This document shows positions 10,601-16,034 of a stretch of DNA of 42,843 bases, piece by piece. The stretch is taken from NCBI GenBank assembly GCA_946623775.1, contig CAMORJ010000004.1, positions 1 to 42,843 of the forward strand, in the 5' to 3' direction. How positions within the stretch are numbered: position 1 is the stretch's first letter; each line of letters starts with the position of its first letter. The stretch comes from an uncultured Bacillota bacterium (lineage in GTDB: Bacteria > Bacillota_I > Bacilli_A > RFN20 > CAG-826). Both the position numbers and the translations under genes were made by a program. Under the pieces are notes generated by a model. It did not search any database, was not told the DNA's origin, and worked only from the letters and a program-made list of their open reading frames with translations.

Positions 10601-11567
10601 GCTGGGTCGAGAGAATGCCCTCGATGAGGTCGGGGATCAAATAGGAATTAAGCACGCTCCAGCGGATTCCTTCTTGACCCATATAGGAAAGCAAGCCGGA
10701 GTTGATGATGGTTTCGCCCACGTCGACGACGGAGGTCAGTTCGCTGACGATGCTGGTTTTAACCTCTTCGATTTGCGTTTCGGAAATGAATTTGACCAGT
10801 CGCGTATCAAGGGAATCCTCGCCGTTGAACACGGTCCAGGAGAAGAAGACTTTCGAGAAGATGGAGTTGGTGTAGGAATCCAAAACCGCGTACACCATCC
10901 CGACATATTCGTTTTTCTCCGCTTCGTCCGGATTGATTTTGAGGTGATTGGATAGCATGTTCACGAAGCTTGTGAACGGGGTGAGCAGCATCGCCAAAAT
11001 CGCTCCGCCCAAAAGCATTTCCTCAAACGCGGAGATGATACGCAGCTTCTTGATTTTGCGTTTTTCCTTGGGGATGAAGCGCTTGAAGATAAGGAACCAG
11101 AAGAACCAGCAGAGGAACTGCCCGATGGTCATGATGATCAGCCCGAAGACGAACAGCATGAAGATCTTGATGGTCGATATGGCCAAAGCGGATGCATAAT
11201 CCAGGATCGCGCTGGCATCGTCTTTGACGTTATAAGCGCGGAGCAAATCATTGAAAAAATCGGTCAATGAGCGGATGGGCGTGGTCCAATGGATCGTAAC
11301 GACCGACTCGCCAACGGAAACATCGACATCGGGAATATTGAAGGAGGAGAGATTGACGAACTCCACCACTGCGGTCAATTGATTGAGCAATAACAGCGAG
11401 CCCGCAATAAGCAGACCTAGGAAAATCAAACGGTAGGTGCCGTATTTCCAGCCGCGAATCAAACCGCGCAGGAAGCACAAAGCCAAAATCACGATCACGC
11501 CAATCAAAAGGCCAATCCAAACGTAATTGAGAATATTTAAAACTTGAGTGATGTCAAAAGATTCCAT
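4647..11567 (-). CDS. Giant (2306 aa) repetitive membrane-anchored protein, CvpA-like N-terminus
   Basis: Not recognised as a known full-length family. The first 210 residues hold about four membrane helices (near residues 15-35, 45-63, 125-160 and 185-205). An arrangement of RGLIRGWKYG beside a hydrophobic helix recalls the CvpA membrane domain. The remaining 2100 residues have no membrane segment and look helical and degenerate-repetitive. A motif of the form L..tL..L..s...R..v...l.s recurs near residues 1075, 1305, 1531 and 1776, a period of about 230-240 aa, alternating with an IGSIDA....L..LS.S.IF motif. Around residue 1864 a perfect EF-hand loop, DKDEDGTFSASE, lies in a short beta-rich section. 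The start at 11567 rather than 11573 is chosen because CATAAT lies six bases upstream of it. It heads an operon with yigZ and pepP. It could be an envelope-spanning scaffold or a surface protein; its topology is inferred. Confidence 0.85.
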   Translation of the reverse strand: MESFDITQVLNILNYVWIGLLIGVIVILALCFLRGLIRGWKYGTYRLIFLGLLIAGSLLLLNQLTAVVEFVNLSSFNIPDVDVSVGESVVTIHWTTPIRSLTDFFNDLLRAYNVKDDASAILDYASALAISTIKIFMLFVFGLIIMTIGQFLCWFFWFLIFKRFIPKEKRKIKKLRIISAFEEMLLGGAILAMLLTPFTSFVNMLSNHLKINPDEAEKNEYVGMVYAVLDSYTNSIFSKVFFSWTVFNGEDSLDTRLVKFISETQIEEVKTSIVSELTSVVDVGETIINSGLLSYMGQEGIRWSVLNSYLIPDLIEGILSTQLMKVAIPVAVTFATNIEAVQDTLGDSTVEWLASTTVDWTGELGHIATLYRSLVDANVFDCVIDEVSKTPSFDFRQIYNMFSGPDAEQTYRAFHDGINAIDSDVFNHLIAGLITQFATKEGAVKDDDPATLELFDFLPLDENGAPVYEKIADMKWMNELSIIYDTLYSFFNLDAEETKEIFDALPEKTSMGRRNAKSPMAEGESSETDPGASFISDALRQKLIDFLLDHASEVPSCLIGQVDASGEPINIDETTGISKGPMNLLDSALIYNAMPSLVPFLEATMDGTMNMGDFDLSDAQETLTTGNMRKNFKREINAVLGVVSHIASTTAGKVFLRDPAAGEGVYFDPDGKLYEISPDLATAIIEGVERIDNSCLLTGILPTIAENVLTNNVDLASFGLETLDFHCENLGYELGKILRIAIDCPNVIHDLAGADLSSGIDSILDVLEQDQDEMVRLLDHLIDSKILNPGNNENFCKMINTMLGGLSNDFEEIKPEDLPAKMTRTYGPNGEILSRGETDAIVDALVDITSSGVIDSLSSLGSSSMADAIKVLQKLNFEKTFTDIGNSVVLRKITGSAFDSFLSPIIDAASIGLGEQVTFKNIQTAEQWANEGKAMDAIVNLSVNGIDLSHFDLFNDASQLFPLLKALAKSGIFMHEGTYYFPEYMYNKLLQNLTSWDTLKFFADDPDSTPDVSTLDLRKAATTQLYQDMVTDLPDKSDWVNDDAEIDRMSKVLGDIGEMGGLDALTNFNSESFPKLEATLNDLADSHALGRVVLYNGMHMAIKNLPSGSGEDSIDFSVADVEYLKTSSVPERKNEIANLMAALDVAYDPTYGIIRGGTLDFSTMNLTGLSVEYLLRPLMSTFKESHILSELNPGVDPDELSVFGQMMGMLVRKANIYDDVINTADINGEHHFDDTGHSDATLEGVIRDMSSAEWDVEIDVICDLITQLQASSFVDGSGNVSFDSLNSPVDYFGRDAATNAAKRTELAGVLNKLNDSKLLYRAVAVRLDSVFSASSASMIGTLDGDFLTYADPFYTSNGTDYLPYQQSELDRLVDVFASLSGLASTNAENIGSIDADALTDVLVEMSKSGIFNCTAQHDATYDEDFTYFQELMLRVIAVDAMENYLYLAESPKDQANAGLYNSFKTKVAYMVKTKFASRYNAPASQLEAQAALINGQNGSIRSVLETLTSPAVSDLISGGSTLDFASVSPGVLSQTLRALASCEIYRDCVPNALYSMAGSDAFEIEGIDLKRANYFYCYWVDEFGGFRGLSDPNWNTTVDLDEIDQVASLFYTIRKMKGKIGSSFDIGSIDAVSMRNLFLDLSNSIVFHNDGRMDPYIGNGAAHSWSGDEFSFSDLTVFEQIVYLVYDKSALAERAYSEAYDRALFKAHGANGYKEKLLLNIQARRANPNGWADEIDHLTCDGVHDDVGLINVLQLSGVISGGTANLDADTLTSLSPETMTSLMRSLNLCEVVRDSLPYSLKSLFAATGTGIGLDSYTTVDVPLSIYASSYETELINVGSSDALPYVRKINIQYTSSPNLTIYADKDEDGTFSASEAIDYATINNDTANKTIEVILDDVPYQTKVVSDVPVTFTGYGYDLASYRFSQEAFATNDSTVLFNLLESLYDDVGNEYYSFSGKGDDVLSAFIEGGHSTNGILGFFRGASMYRTFITDDYKATAAESDVTASEFAFYKIISIKPDFGLWATEAVSLGDNIGENAANKYERLTRLRNIWWANDFSVDDEANWFDQNIINAAALHVYNMYTPTISTVSDKASLNLLLADQSDKIAGVGNSLLGRSNPTLCGEITAGLIKNFYNAQLAMVNHFNGTIAGSAITGESGTRINLLRSADIPSTYDSNYALLRDDGATALPATMASELRVFHDLINKIVLSTEIPDETKNTILPSLDDASLESAADLFYLGTMYDFLMNSYFKVDGTNITDLPSPNLSAAHGYINAPMTVDAYTAEVTATPADIAALGGFYHAVASVF

Positions 11568-11573
11568 AGACAT

Positions 11574-11602
11574 ATTATGCCTGTTTGCGCTTGCGCCCGC
11601 AA
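11574..11602 (-). promoter_or_regulatory. Promoter of the giant-yigZ-pepP operon
   Basis: -35 TTGCGG and -10 CATAAT are separated by 17 bp, with the ATG six bases after the -10. The upstream in-frame ATG (11573-11571) would lie ahead of the predicted transcription start, so it is unlikely to be used. Confidence 0.6.
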
Positions 11603-11635
11603 CAAGGCATACACGTGGCGTGTGTGCTTAATTTA

Positions 11636-11664
11636 TTGCCTTGCCGTCGTTCTTCCGTGATAAT
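11636..11664 (+). promoter_or_regulatory. Promoter of the CPBP-traX-trx operon
   Basis: -35 TTGCCT and -10 GATAAT are separated by 17 bp; the ATG follows nine bases later, leaving at most a 2-3 base leader. It is divergent from the giant operon promoter. A short dyad ACACG-TGG-CGTGT (11611-11623) lies between the two. Confidence 0.55.
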
Positions 11665-11673
11665 ATCGGCGCT

Positions 11674-12561
11674 ATGAAATTCTACTTGTGGCGAAGCAAT
11701 TGCCCCTATTGCCATCAAATACACGATTCCACTTACTCCCGATGCCCGAATTGCAACGCGGATCAGCAGGACAAAGGCAAGCGTTTCTTCGACCAAATGC
11801 TGCACTGCAACATATTGAAGCAGCTTGGATTCCTTTTGTTGGCCTTGGTTGGATTGACCGCTTTGTCGACCATCGTCCAAAGCGTTCAGATGGTTCTTTA
11901 CAAGAACGACAATCCTTCTGCATCGGCCGATCAGATTAAGGAATTCCTGACTGCCGCCCCCAATCTTTTTGCCTCGAACTCGATCGCCTATGCCGTCCTT
12001 CTGACCGGTATGGGGCTGCTTCTATGGAAAGGCTGGAAGGAACTGCTTCCCTCCTTTAAAAACTGGAAAGCCTATGCATTCGGAGCCGCTGGCTTTGGCG
12101 CGATCATTCTCTTCAGCATGGTCTATAACACCGTGGTAAGTTCCATCTACGGCGCCATTGGACGCGAATTGCCATCCACCAATAACAATCAATCCTTAAT
12201 AAATGAGATGATTCTTTGGCAGCCCGTCGCATGCCTTATCGTGTTTGGCCTAATCGGTCCGATGACCGAGGAATTCGCATACAGGGTTGGCCTATTTGGG
12301 GCCGCGACCAGGTTTGGGAAAGTGTTCGGATACATCATCACGGCCATCGTTTTCGCCAGCATCCATTTCGATTTCGGCGCTTTCTCCGATCCCGATGCAT
12401 TGGAGCCTGAGCTGATCGCTTTGCCTTCGTACATATTCTCAGGCTTGGCTTTTAGCTTCCTTTATCAGAAATTTGGATTCGCCGCGAGCTTTGCGGCGCA
12501 CGCGACGAACAACGTCTTCTCGATCGTTGTTAATTACATGCAGATGACCAGACCACAATGA
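11674..12561 (+). CDS. CPBP (CAAX/Abi) intramembrane protease with zinc ribbon
   Basis: A 295-aa protein. Residues 10-27 form a zinc ribbon (CPYC...CPNC, Cys 10, 13, 24, 27), followed by about seven hydrophobic segments. CPBP metalloprotease motifs are present: TEEFAYR with E199-E200 and R204, ASIHFDF with H231, and HATNN with H276 and N280. Family members are membrane endopeptidases acting in processing or bacteriocin self-protection; the substrate here is unknown. The start at 11674 gives the zinc ribbon at the extreme N-terminus and fits the promoter; the upstream TTG in the same frame has no ribosome site. The stop overlaps the ATG of the TraX-like gene (ATGA). Confidence 0.92.
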   Translation: MKFYLWRSNCPYCHQIHDSTYSRCPNCNADQQDKGKRFFDQMLHCNILKQLGFLLLALVGLTALSTIVQSVQMVLYKNDNPSASADQIKEFLTAAPNLFASNSIAYAVLLTGMGLLLWKGWKELLPSFKNWKAYAFGAAGFGAIILFSMVYNTVVSSIYGAIGRELPSTNNNQSLINEMILWQPVACLIVFGLIGPMTEEFAYRVGLFGAATRFGKVFGYIITAIVFASIHFDFGAFSDPDALEPELIALPSYIFSGLAFSFLYQKFGFAASFAAHATNNVFSIVVNYMQMTRPQ

Positions 12562-13475
12562 ACGAACGAACCGGCTTTAGAATCCTTCCTTCCTTCGCGC
12601 TGAAAATCATTGCGATTCTTTTCATGACGTTAGACCACGTCGGCCTATTTTTGATGTCCTATAGCCGCAACCCGGATTACATCGGTTTGAATCAGCCCGG
12701 ATACTGGATGCGCTGCTTCGGAAGAATCGCCCTCCCGCTATTCCTTTTCATGCTTGCAGAAGGCATGAGGCACACGCATTCGAAATGGAAATACATCGGA
12801 AGGCTTGGCGCGATATGCTTGCCGATCCTTCTGGCGCAGATCATCGACAAATACGCTTTAGGCAGTTTGATTGGATTCGGCGAATTCAGCAATATCTTCA
12901 TAGATTTATGCCTTGGCGCCCTTACTTTGGCATTGCTGCAGGAGAAAGGCTTAAGAAAGTTGTATGCCCTTATCCCCATCGCATATGTCGGCTTGAGTTA
13001 CGGCGTAACGATTTTCGAACGTTACAATGACCTCAGCGTCGTTTGGCTTCCCGAGATGATTCGCTCCCCCTATGGCATGTATGGGTTGCTTCTCGTCATC
13101 GCGTTCTACTACTCCTCCGACATCGTTTATCTGATTGCGAAAAGCACCATTAACGAAATGGGCATTTCCAGGGATGAATTTGAAAAAGGACAGGGACGTG
13201 GACCGATTAACGCCCTTAGCGGCTCTTTCTTATTCCTCATCAATCTCGCCTTCTGGGGACTGAGTTTGATTTCCGTGGGGAAGGCTAATCTGCATCCTTG
13301 GGACGACCTCATGATGTCCGTTCAGGCGTGGTCGATCTTGGCCATTCCTTTCATCCTTATGTATAACGGCAAGCGCGGATACGATTCAAAGCCATTCCGG
13401 ATCGTGACCTATTTATATTTCGTGGTGCATCTTGTTATTATTTTCGCGGTATTCCGTTTATCATTTGGTTATTGA
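12558..13475 (+). CDS. TraX-like membrane protein
   Basis: A 305-aa polytopic membrane protein. Its N-terminal third has the TraX-family features LKIIAILFMTLDHVGLFL (residues 15-32) and GRIALPLFLFMLAEGMRHT, and about eight membrane helices follow. TraX of F plasmids acetylates pilin; the many chromosomal Firmicutes members are acyltransferase-like proteins with unproven substrates. No conjugation genes are nearby, so a transfer role is not implied. It is translationally coupled to the protease upstream, and a thioredoxin starts 15 bases after it ends. Confidence 0.85.
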   Translation: MNERTGFRILPSFALKIIAILFMTLDHVGLFLMSYSRNPDYIGLNQPGYWMRCFGRIALPLFLFMLAEGMRHTHSKWKYIGRLGAICLPILLAQIIDKYALGSLIGFGEFSNIFIDLCLGALTLALLQEKGLRKLYALIPIAYVGLSYGVTIFERYNDLSVVWLPEMIRSPYGMYGLLLVIAFYYSSDIVYLIAKSTINEMGISRDEFEKGQGRGPINALSGSFLFLINLAFWGLSLISVGKANLHPWDDLMMSVQAWSILAIPFILMYNGKRGYDSKPFRIVTYLYFVVHLVIIFAVFRLSFGY

Positions 13476-13489
13476 AAGGAGATTCAACC

Positions 13490-13798
13490 ATGGAAATCAA
13501 TATCGAATCCAAAGAGCAATTCCTATCCGAAATCAAATCCCCTCGCGTCCTTGTCGACTTCTACGCCACCTGGTGCGGCCCTTGCAAGATGCTAAGCCCG
13601 ATCATCAGCCAAGTCGCAGAAGAGCATCCTGAAATCAAAGTCCTTCGCATCGACGTCGACGAAGTCCAGGAAATCGCGGCGGAGTACAACATCTTCTCGA
13701 TTCCCACCCTCTACTATTTCGAAAACGGCGAAGTCGTTCGCAATGGCGTCGGCTTCATGCCTAAGCCCAACGTCCTCCGCCTTTGCGGAATCGAATAA
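13490..13798 (+). CDS. trxA: Thioredoxin
   Basis: A 102-aa cytoplasmic thioredoxin, a disulfide reductase. The active site WCGPCK has Cys 29 and Cys 32, the cis-Pro is P72 (FSIPTLYYF), and the buried Asp is D23 (VDFYATW). The start is decided by AAAGGAG eight bases upstream of the ATG at 13490; the in-frame TTG at 13472 is not needed. It is the last gene of the protease-TraX operon and is followed by a hairpin with a T run. No thioredoxin reductase lies in the window. Confidence 0.96.
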   Translation: MEINIESKEQFLSEIKSPRVLVDFYATWCGPCKMLSPIISQVAEEHPEIKVLRIDVDEVQEIAAEYNIFSIPTLYYFENGEVVRNGVGFMPKPNVLRLCGIE

Positions 13799-13810
13799 GG
13801 AATAATCAAG

Positions 13811-13845
13811 ACAGCCATCGTCCCAATCGGTGACTGTTTTTTCTT
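13811..13845 (+). terminator. Intrinsic terminator after trxA
   Basis: ACAGCCATCG pairs with CGGTGACTGT (one mismatch, one G-U) around a seven-base loop and runs into TTTTTT. Confidence 0.75.
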
Positions 13846-13865
13846 ACTATTTGTATGAAAAACCT

Positions 13866-13894
13866 TTGTATTGCGCATAATCATGTGCTATATT
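13866..13894 (+). promoter_or_regulatory. tRNA operon promoter
   Basis: -35 TTGTAT and -10 TATATT are separated by 17 bp. The -10 ends 11 bases before the first tRNA. Confidence 0.55.
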
Positions 13895-13905
13895 TAGCCC
13901 CGCTC

Positions 13906-13980
13906 GGACCATTGGTCTAACGGTTATGATGCATCCCTGTCACGGATGAGACAGGAGTTCGACTCTCCTATGGTCCGCCA
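13906..13980 (+). tRNA. tRNA-Asp (GTC)
   Basis: The acceptor GGACCAT pairs with ATGGTCC. The anticodon arm CATCC-CTGTCAC-GGATG gives anticodon GTC, and the T arm is AGGAG-TTCGACT-CTCCT. The 3' CCA is encoded. All arms close without mismatches. Confidence 0.97.
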
Positions 13981-13985
13981 AGCAC

Positions 13986-14059
13986 GCAGGTGTAGTTCAG
14001 TGGTAGAACTCCAGCCTTCCAAGCTGGTCATGCGGGTTCGATTCCCGTCGCCTGCTCCA
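13986..14059 (+). tRNA. tRNA-Gly (TCC)
   Basis: The acceptor GCAGGTG pairs with CGCCTGC (one G-U). The anticodon arm CCAGC-CTTCCAA-GCTGG gives anticodon TCC, and the T arm is CGGGT...ATTCCCG type. CCA is encoded. It starts five bases after tRNA-Asp, so the two are co-transcribed. Confidence 0.96.
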
Positions 14060-14069
14060 GCGAAATCAT

Positions 14070-14095
14070 CGCCCCGCCGCAATCGGGGCGTTTTT
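14070..14095 (+). terminator. Intrinsic terminator after the tRNA pair
   Basis: A 7-bp GC stem CGCCCCG/CGGGGCG with a seven-base loop is followed by TTTTT. Confidence 0.9.
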
Positions 14096-14120
14096 CAATC
14101 TCAAGGGCGACTGACGGTCT

Positions 14121-14126
14121 TATAAT
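14121..14126 (+). promoter_or_regulatory. -10 box of tag
   Basis: A perfect TATAAT lies six bases before the ATG at 14133. There is no Shine-Dalgarno and no clear -35; the start lies just past the tRNA terminator. Confidence 0.55.
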
Positions 14127-14132
14127 ATTCGC

Positions 14133-14699
14133 ATGTCGGAATTCTGCTTTGGACCAAACCCCAGCCCCTTGATGAGGCAATACCACGACGAAGTATGGGG
14201 AAAGCCATGCCACGATGATCCCACCCTTTTCAAAATGCTGATTTTGGAATGCTTCCAAGCCGGGCTAAGCTGGGAAATCGTTTTAAGCAAGCAAGAAGCC
14301 ATCGGCGCCGCCTTGAAAGGCTTCGACATCGAAGAAGTCGCCAACCTTTCGGAAGATGATTTCGAAGCGGGATTATTAATTCCGGGGATGATCAAAAACC
14401 GCAGGAAGATGGCGGCCGCCGTCAATAACGCGCGGCGCTTCATGCAGATACAGCAGGAGTTCGGATCGTTTGATAATTACATCTGGCATTTCACGGGCGG
14501 AGAAGTCATCGACCATTATTTGATGGATTATAAATGCATGCCGGCCCACGATGACCTTTCCGACGACGTTTCCGCATCACTCAAAGAACGCGGATTCCAA
14601 TTTGTCGGCACCGTTATCGTTTATTCCTATTTGCAAGCAATCGGGGTCATCAACGACCATCTGATAACATGCCCAACGAGGAGGAGCAACAATGAATAA
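14133..14699 (+). CDS. tag: DNA-3-methyladenine glycosylase I
   Basis: A 188-aa base-excision repair enzyme that removes 3-methyladenine from alkylated DNA. The zinc ligands of the family are all present: C5, H18 (YHDEVWG), H176 and C180 (GVINDHLITC). The substrate pocket is formed by E39 and W47 in LECFQAGLSW. N-terminal residues are FCFGPN rather than the common RCxW, a small departure. The predicted message is leaderless. The gene overlaps rdgB by eight bases, so alkylation repair and nucleotide-pool cleaning are expressed together. Confidence 0.95.
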   Translation: MSEFCFGPNPSPLMRQYHDEVWGKPCHDDPTLFKMLILECFQAGLSWEIVLSKQEAIGAALKGFDIEEVANLSEDDFEAGLLIPGMIKNRRKMAAAVNNARRFMQIQQEFGSFDNYIWHFTGGEVIDHYLMDYKCMPAHDDLSDDVSASLKERGFQFVGTVIVYSYLQAIGVINDHLITCPTRRSNNE

Positions 14700-15282
14700 G
14701 CCCATCGCATTAGCCACGAACAACAAAGGAAAGCTCGCTGAATACCGCGCCATTTTAGCGCCCATGGGATTCGTTATCTTTTCGCCTGCCGACCTGAATA
14801 TAGAATCTGAACCAGATGAGACCGGCGCCAATTACAGAGAGAATAGCTACATCAAAGCAAAAGCCTTGGCGGCAAAAGTAAACATGCCCGTCATCGCCGA
14901 TGACTCCGGCCTTGAAGTGATGGCCCTCGACGGATTCCCCGGCTTGCATAGCAGCAGATTCGCGTCTGAATGCGGGACTTATCCGAAAGCATACGAAGAG
15001 TTAAACCGCAGGCTGGGGGACAACCCCAATCGAGACGCTCGCTTCGTGTGCTGCATTTGCTATCTTGAAACACCCGAATCCAAGCCTCTCTACTTCGAGG
15101 GAATCTGTCCCGGAAAACTTCTAAAGCAAGCACATGGGTCCAACGGTTTTGGTTTTGACCCCATCTTCCACTCCTCTGAGATCGATAAAGACTTAGGTGT
15201 TGCGGAGGAAGACGAAAAGAACAAAATCTCCCATAGAGGGAAGGCGATTAAGAAGCTAGAGATTTATTTGGCTATCCAATAA
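14692..15282 (+). CDS. rdgB: RdgB/HAM1 non-canonical purine NTP pyrophosphatase
   Basis: A 196-aa cytoplasmic enzyme that hydrolyses dITP, dXTP and ITP to monophosphates and so keeps deaminated purines out of nucleic acid. Motifs are ALATNNKGKL (6-15) for triphosphate binding, VIADDSGLEV with D70 and D71, GSNGFGFDPIF, and the C-terminal KNKISHRGKA. GAGGAGG precedes the ATG within the end of tag. Its 3' end overlaps that of the convergent YhhN gene by 11 bases, and no separate terminator was found. Confidence 0.95.
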   Translation: MNKPIALATNNKGKLAEYRAILAPMGFVIFSPADLNIESEPDETGANYRENSYIKAKALAAKVNMPVIADDSGLEVMALDGFPGLHSSRFASECGTYPKAYEELNRRLGDNPNRDARFVCCICYLETPESKPLYFEGICPGKLLKQAHGSNGFGFDPIFHSSEIDKDLGVAEEDEKNKISHRGKAIKKLEIYLAIQ

Positions 15283-15940
15283 GGCCGAACACGATTCCGC
15301 AGAAAATAAGGACCTGAGCGCCCAAATAGGTAAGCATGATATAGAAATCGCGCCTTTTGATATCCTTTTTGAACATGGTGTATCCCAATATGCTATCGGA
15401 CAAAAGGAACATAAGCGCGCCACCAAGGGCCAAGAAGAACAAACCTTGATGGCCATTGACGAGCAAGAAGATGCTCACGAGGGTATCGCTTGTCAAAGCG
15501 GCGAAATACAAAGCCATCCCGATTCCCAAATATACTTTCTTGACGATTTTCAGCGACAAAGGAATCATGGCGAGGAATAGAACATAGTAGCAGCCAAGGG
15601 CGATGTAATATCCGATTTCAAGCGGGCCGGCAAGCGTTAGCATCGACGCGATGAACAAAGCATGGTTCACCATGAAGAACATGGCGCCAAGCAAAAGCAA
15701 CACGCCTCTATCCTTTTTCCGAAGCAGGAATGCATCGCCGATCGCGCCGCAAATCAAAGCGATTCCAAGCATCGGGACGTTGGGAAAGCCTACAAACGCC
15801 GCAACCGCAAGGAACACAAGAGGGAAGCATTTGGTGATGGCGCGCACTTTTTCGTTTTCCAAAAAGCAAAACGCCAAATGCACAAAAGAGCTTATTGCGA
15901 ACAATGCTATAAAAACATAGAAGGCAATGGGGTTTGTCAT
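15272..15940 (-). CDS. YhhN family membrane protein (lysoplasmalogenase-like)
   Basis: A 222-aa protein with about eight membrane helices spread over its whole length. Family features are the CGAIGDAFLL segment (GD of helix 3) and MFFMVNHALFI, matching the GD...N/H pattern of YhhN/TMEM86. Some members hydrolyse lysoplasmalogens; the bacterial role is mostly untested. A TATACT -10 lies 14 bases before the ATG (15955-15960), leaving a short leader without a strong ribosome site. It diverges from the MFS gene and converges with rdgB. Confidence 0.8.
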   Translation of the reverse strand: MTNPIAFYVFIALFAISSFVHLAFCFLENEKVRAITKCFPLVFLAVAAFVGFPNVPMLGIALICGAIGDAFLLRKKDRGVLLLLGAMFFMVNHALFIASMLTLAGPLEIGYYIALGCYYVLFLAMIPLSLKIVKKVYLGIGMALYFAALTSDTLVSIFLLVNGHQGLFFLALGGALMFLLSDSILGYTMFKKDIKRRDFYIMLTYLGAQVLIFCGIVFGLIG

Positions 15941-16034
15941 CTTTTCTGCTTATTAGTATACGGCATGCATGTGCATATAAAAAGATGACGCTTTTCATAA
16001 CTAAGGGCTACAATTACCGGTGGAGGCGTCAGAA

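Noticed and set aside
4635..11520. Many open frames of 60-240 codons on the opposite strand and other frames of the giant gene
   Set aside because: They follow its codon bias, have Arg/Ser/Pro-rich or Gly/Asp-rich compositions, lack ribosome sites and match no family; the giant frame is uninterrupted over 6.9 kb.
11611..11623. ACACG-TGG-CGTGT dyad between divergent promoters
   Set aside because: Arms of only five bases; too short to call an operator with no second copy at a related promoter.
12558..13475. Evidence for a conjugative element from the TraX-like gene
   Set aside because: No relaxase, type IV secretion or origin of transfer was seen; chromosomal TraX-like genes are common.
13906..14059. 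tRNA pair as an integration site
   Set aside because: No integrase gene and no repeat of the tRNA 3' end was noticed nearby.
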